The notes under the pieces were generated by a model. It saw only the letters and a list, made by a program, of their open reading frames with translations, ran no database searches and had not been told where the DNA came from. A DNA stretch of 64,000 nucleotides, taken from the NCBI RefSeq assembly GCF_001424025.1, contig NZ_LMPZ01000002.1, positions 418,714 to 482,713 on the forward strand, in the 5' to 3' direction. Of the stretch, positions 63,084 to 64,000 are shown one piece after another. A program made the translations under genes and the position numbers. Source of the stretch: Brevundimonas sp. Leaf363. Lineage in GTDB: Bacteria > Pseudomonadota > Alphaproteobacteria > Caulobacterales > Caulobacteraceae. Every line of letters starts with the position of its first letter. Positions within the stretch are counted from its first letter, which is position 1.

Positions 63084-64000
63084 GTGACCTCTGACGTCTC
63101 CGCCCAGAAAACAAACCTGCGTACAGCGCTGCTCGACTGGTACGACGCTCATGCACGCAGCCTGGCGTGGCGCCGCCCGCCGGGATCGGTTGCGCCGATC
63201 GATCCGTACCGCGTGTGGCTGTCCGAGGTGATGCTGCAGCAGACGACCACGCCGCATGCGACTCCCTATTTCCTCAGCTTCACCGAGCGGTGGTCTACGG
63301 TGCGCGATCTGGCGGCGGTCGAGGACGCCGATCTGATGGCCGCCTGGGCGGGGCTGGGATATTACGCCCGCGCGCGCAATCTGCTGGCCTGCGCACGCGC
63401 GGTGGCCAGCCTGCACGACGGCAGGTTTCCGGGGACGGAGGCCGAACTGCTGAACCTGCCGGGCGTCGGCGCCTATACGGCCGCTGCGGTAGCGGCCATC
63501 GCCTTCGACCAGCCGGCCAATGTGGTCGACGGCAATGTCGAGCGGGTCATGGCGCGGCTGTTCCGGGTCGAGACGCCGCTGCCCGCCGCCAAGCCGGAGT
63601 TGAAGCGGCTGGCCGCCGGGCTGGTGACGCCGGATCGCGCCGGCGACTGGCCGCAAGCCCTGATGGATCTGGGGGCGACGGTGTGCCGGCCGGGGCGGCC
63701 GCTGTGCGAGGCGTGCCCGCTGACGGCGTGGTGCGCCGCCTATCAGGCCGGCGACCCGCAGGCCTATCCGAAGAAGACGCCCAAGGCGGCGCGGCCGCAG
63801 CGGCACGGCGAGGTCTGGGTGCTGACGGACGCGGCCGGGCGGGTGGCGCTGGTCGAGCGGCCGGCGAAGGGCCTGCTGGGCGGCATGCTGGGCCTGCCGA
63901 CGTCGGACTGGGGCGCGGATGTTGCGCACGAACGGCCGCTGGCGACCGACTGGGAGGACGCGGGGACGGTGGAGCACGTTTTCACGCACTTCAGCCTGAG
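63084..64000 (+). CDS. mutY: A/G-specific adenine glycosylase, 3' end cut by window
   Basis: This enzyme removes adenine paired with 8-oxoguanine. 305 codons are present with no stop before the window ends. The catalytic glutamate is E48 in LSEVMLQQTT, the catalytic aspartate D149 in NVVDGNVERVM, and the helix-hairpin-helix is NLPGVGAYTAAAVAAIA. The [4Fe-4S] cysteines are C201, C208, C211 and C217. The C-terminal Nudix-like 8-oxoG-recognition domain has begun (EVWVLTDAAGRVALVERP). The GTG at 63084 has no SD, in keeping with a leaderless transcript. Confidence 0.93.
   Translation, partial: MTSDVSAQKTNLRTALLDWYDAHARSLAWRRPPGSVAPIDPYRVWLSEVMLQQTTTPHATPYFLSFTERWSTVRDLAAVEDADLMAAWAGLGYYARARNLLACARAVASLHDGRFPGTEAELLNLPGVGAYTAAAVAAIAFDQPANVVDGNVERVMARLFRVETPLPAAKPELKRLAAGLVTPDRAGDWPQALMDLGATVCRPGRPLCEACPLTAWCAAYQAGDPQAYPKKTPKAARPQRHGEVWVLTDAAGRVALVERPAKGLLGGMLGLPTSDWGADVAHERPLATDWEDAGTVEHVFTHFSL

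Noticed and set aside
1..64000. CRISPR array, prophage, integron or insertion sequence.
   Set aside because: No regularly spaced direct repeats, integrase, transposase or phage structural genes were seen; the repeats present are palindromic and dispersed.

Overview
The window is GC-rich alphaproteobacterial chromosome, most likely Caulobacterales and probably Brevundimonas. The evidence is the very high GC content, meso-DAP type mur genes, a DciA helicase loader, SleB-type cell wall hydrolases, a CCA-less tRNA and many intergenic palindromic repeats. No rRNA, phage, transposase, integrase or CRISPR array was seen. It reads as a core chromosomal segment with a few accessory genes.

Layout. 1-7.4 kb: the end of a sulfotransferase-like gene, ilvA, a padR/membrane-protein pair, an orphan tryptophan-halogenase-like flavoenzyme, a Phd/VapC toxin-antitoxin pair and a TorF-type porin with a strong terminator. 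7.6-15.2 kb: a secreted M14 metallopeptidase, a GH13 amylase-like enzyme, an Ada/AlkA-like fusion that has lost its glycosylase core, ogt, and a sugar-porter MFS transporter. 15.2-19.7 kb: a NAD operon, nadA - 49-aa ORF - M50 membrane protease - nadB - nadC, in which every junction overlaps, behind an inverted-repeat operator. 19.7-31.7 kb: an acyltransferase, two paralogous cell wall hydrolases, small proteins, a 1351-aa hybrid PAS kinase, dps, and an HWE kinase with a single-domain response regulator. 31.9-43.5 kb: two sulfotransferases, trxB, an ELM1-family protein, greA, a GST head-to-head with 3-methyladenine glycosylase, alkB, a tRNA with CAT anticodon, a SIMPL protein, panD, sppA and an amidase.

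43.6-55.7 kb: the RNase P RNA gene, then the division and cell wall (dcw) cluster mraZ-rsmH-ftsL-ftsI-murE-murF-mraY-murD-ftsW-murG. Most of its genes overlap or abut. Four MraZ boxes at exact 10-bp spacing and a LexA-like direct repeat lie upstream. 55.9-64 kb: an mscS channel, smc (minus strand) behind three tandem DsbA-like genes, then dciA and mutY back to back around a palindromic TATATA. mutY runs off the window.

Three families of long palindromic intergenic repeats recur. All three copies of the family with CCCTCCCC/GGGGAGGG arms sit between convergent gene ends, as bidirectional terminators would. One copy supplies the last 18 codons of mscS. The other families lie upstream of genes, between tandem genes, or (one copy) between convergent genes. 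Alkylation repair is well represented: the Ada-like gene, ogt, 3-methyladenine glycosylase and alkB.
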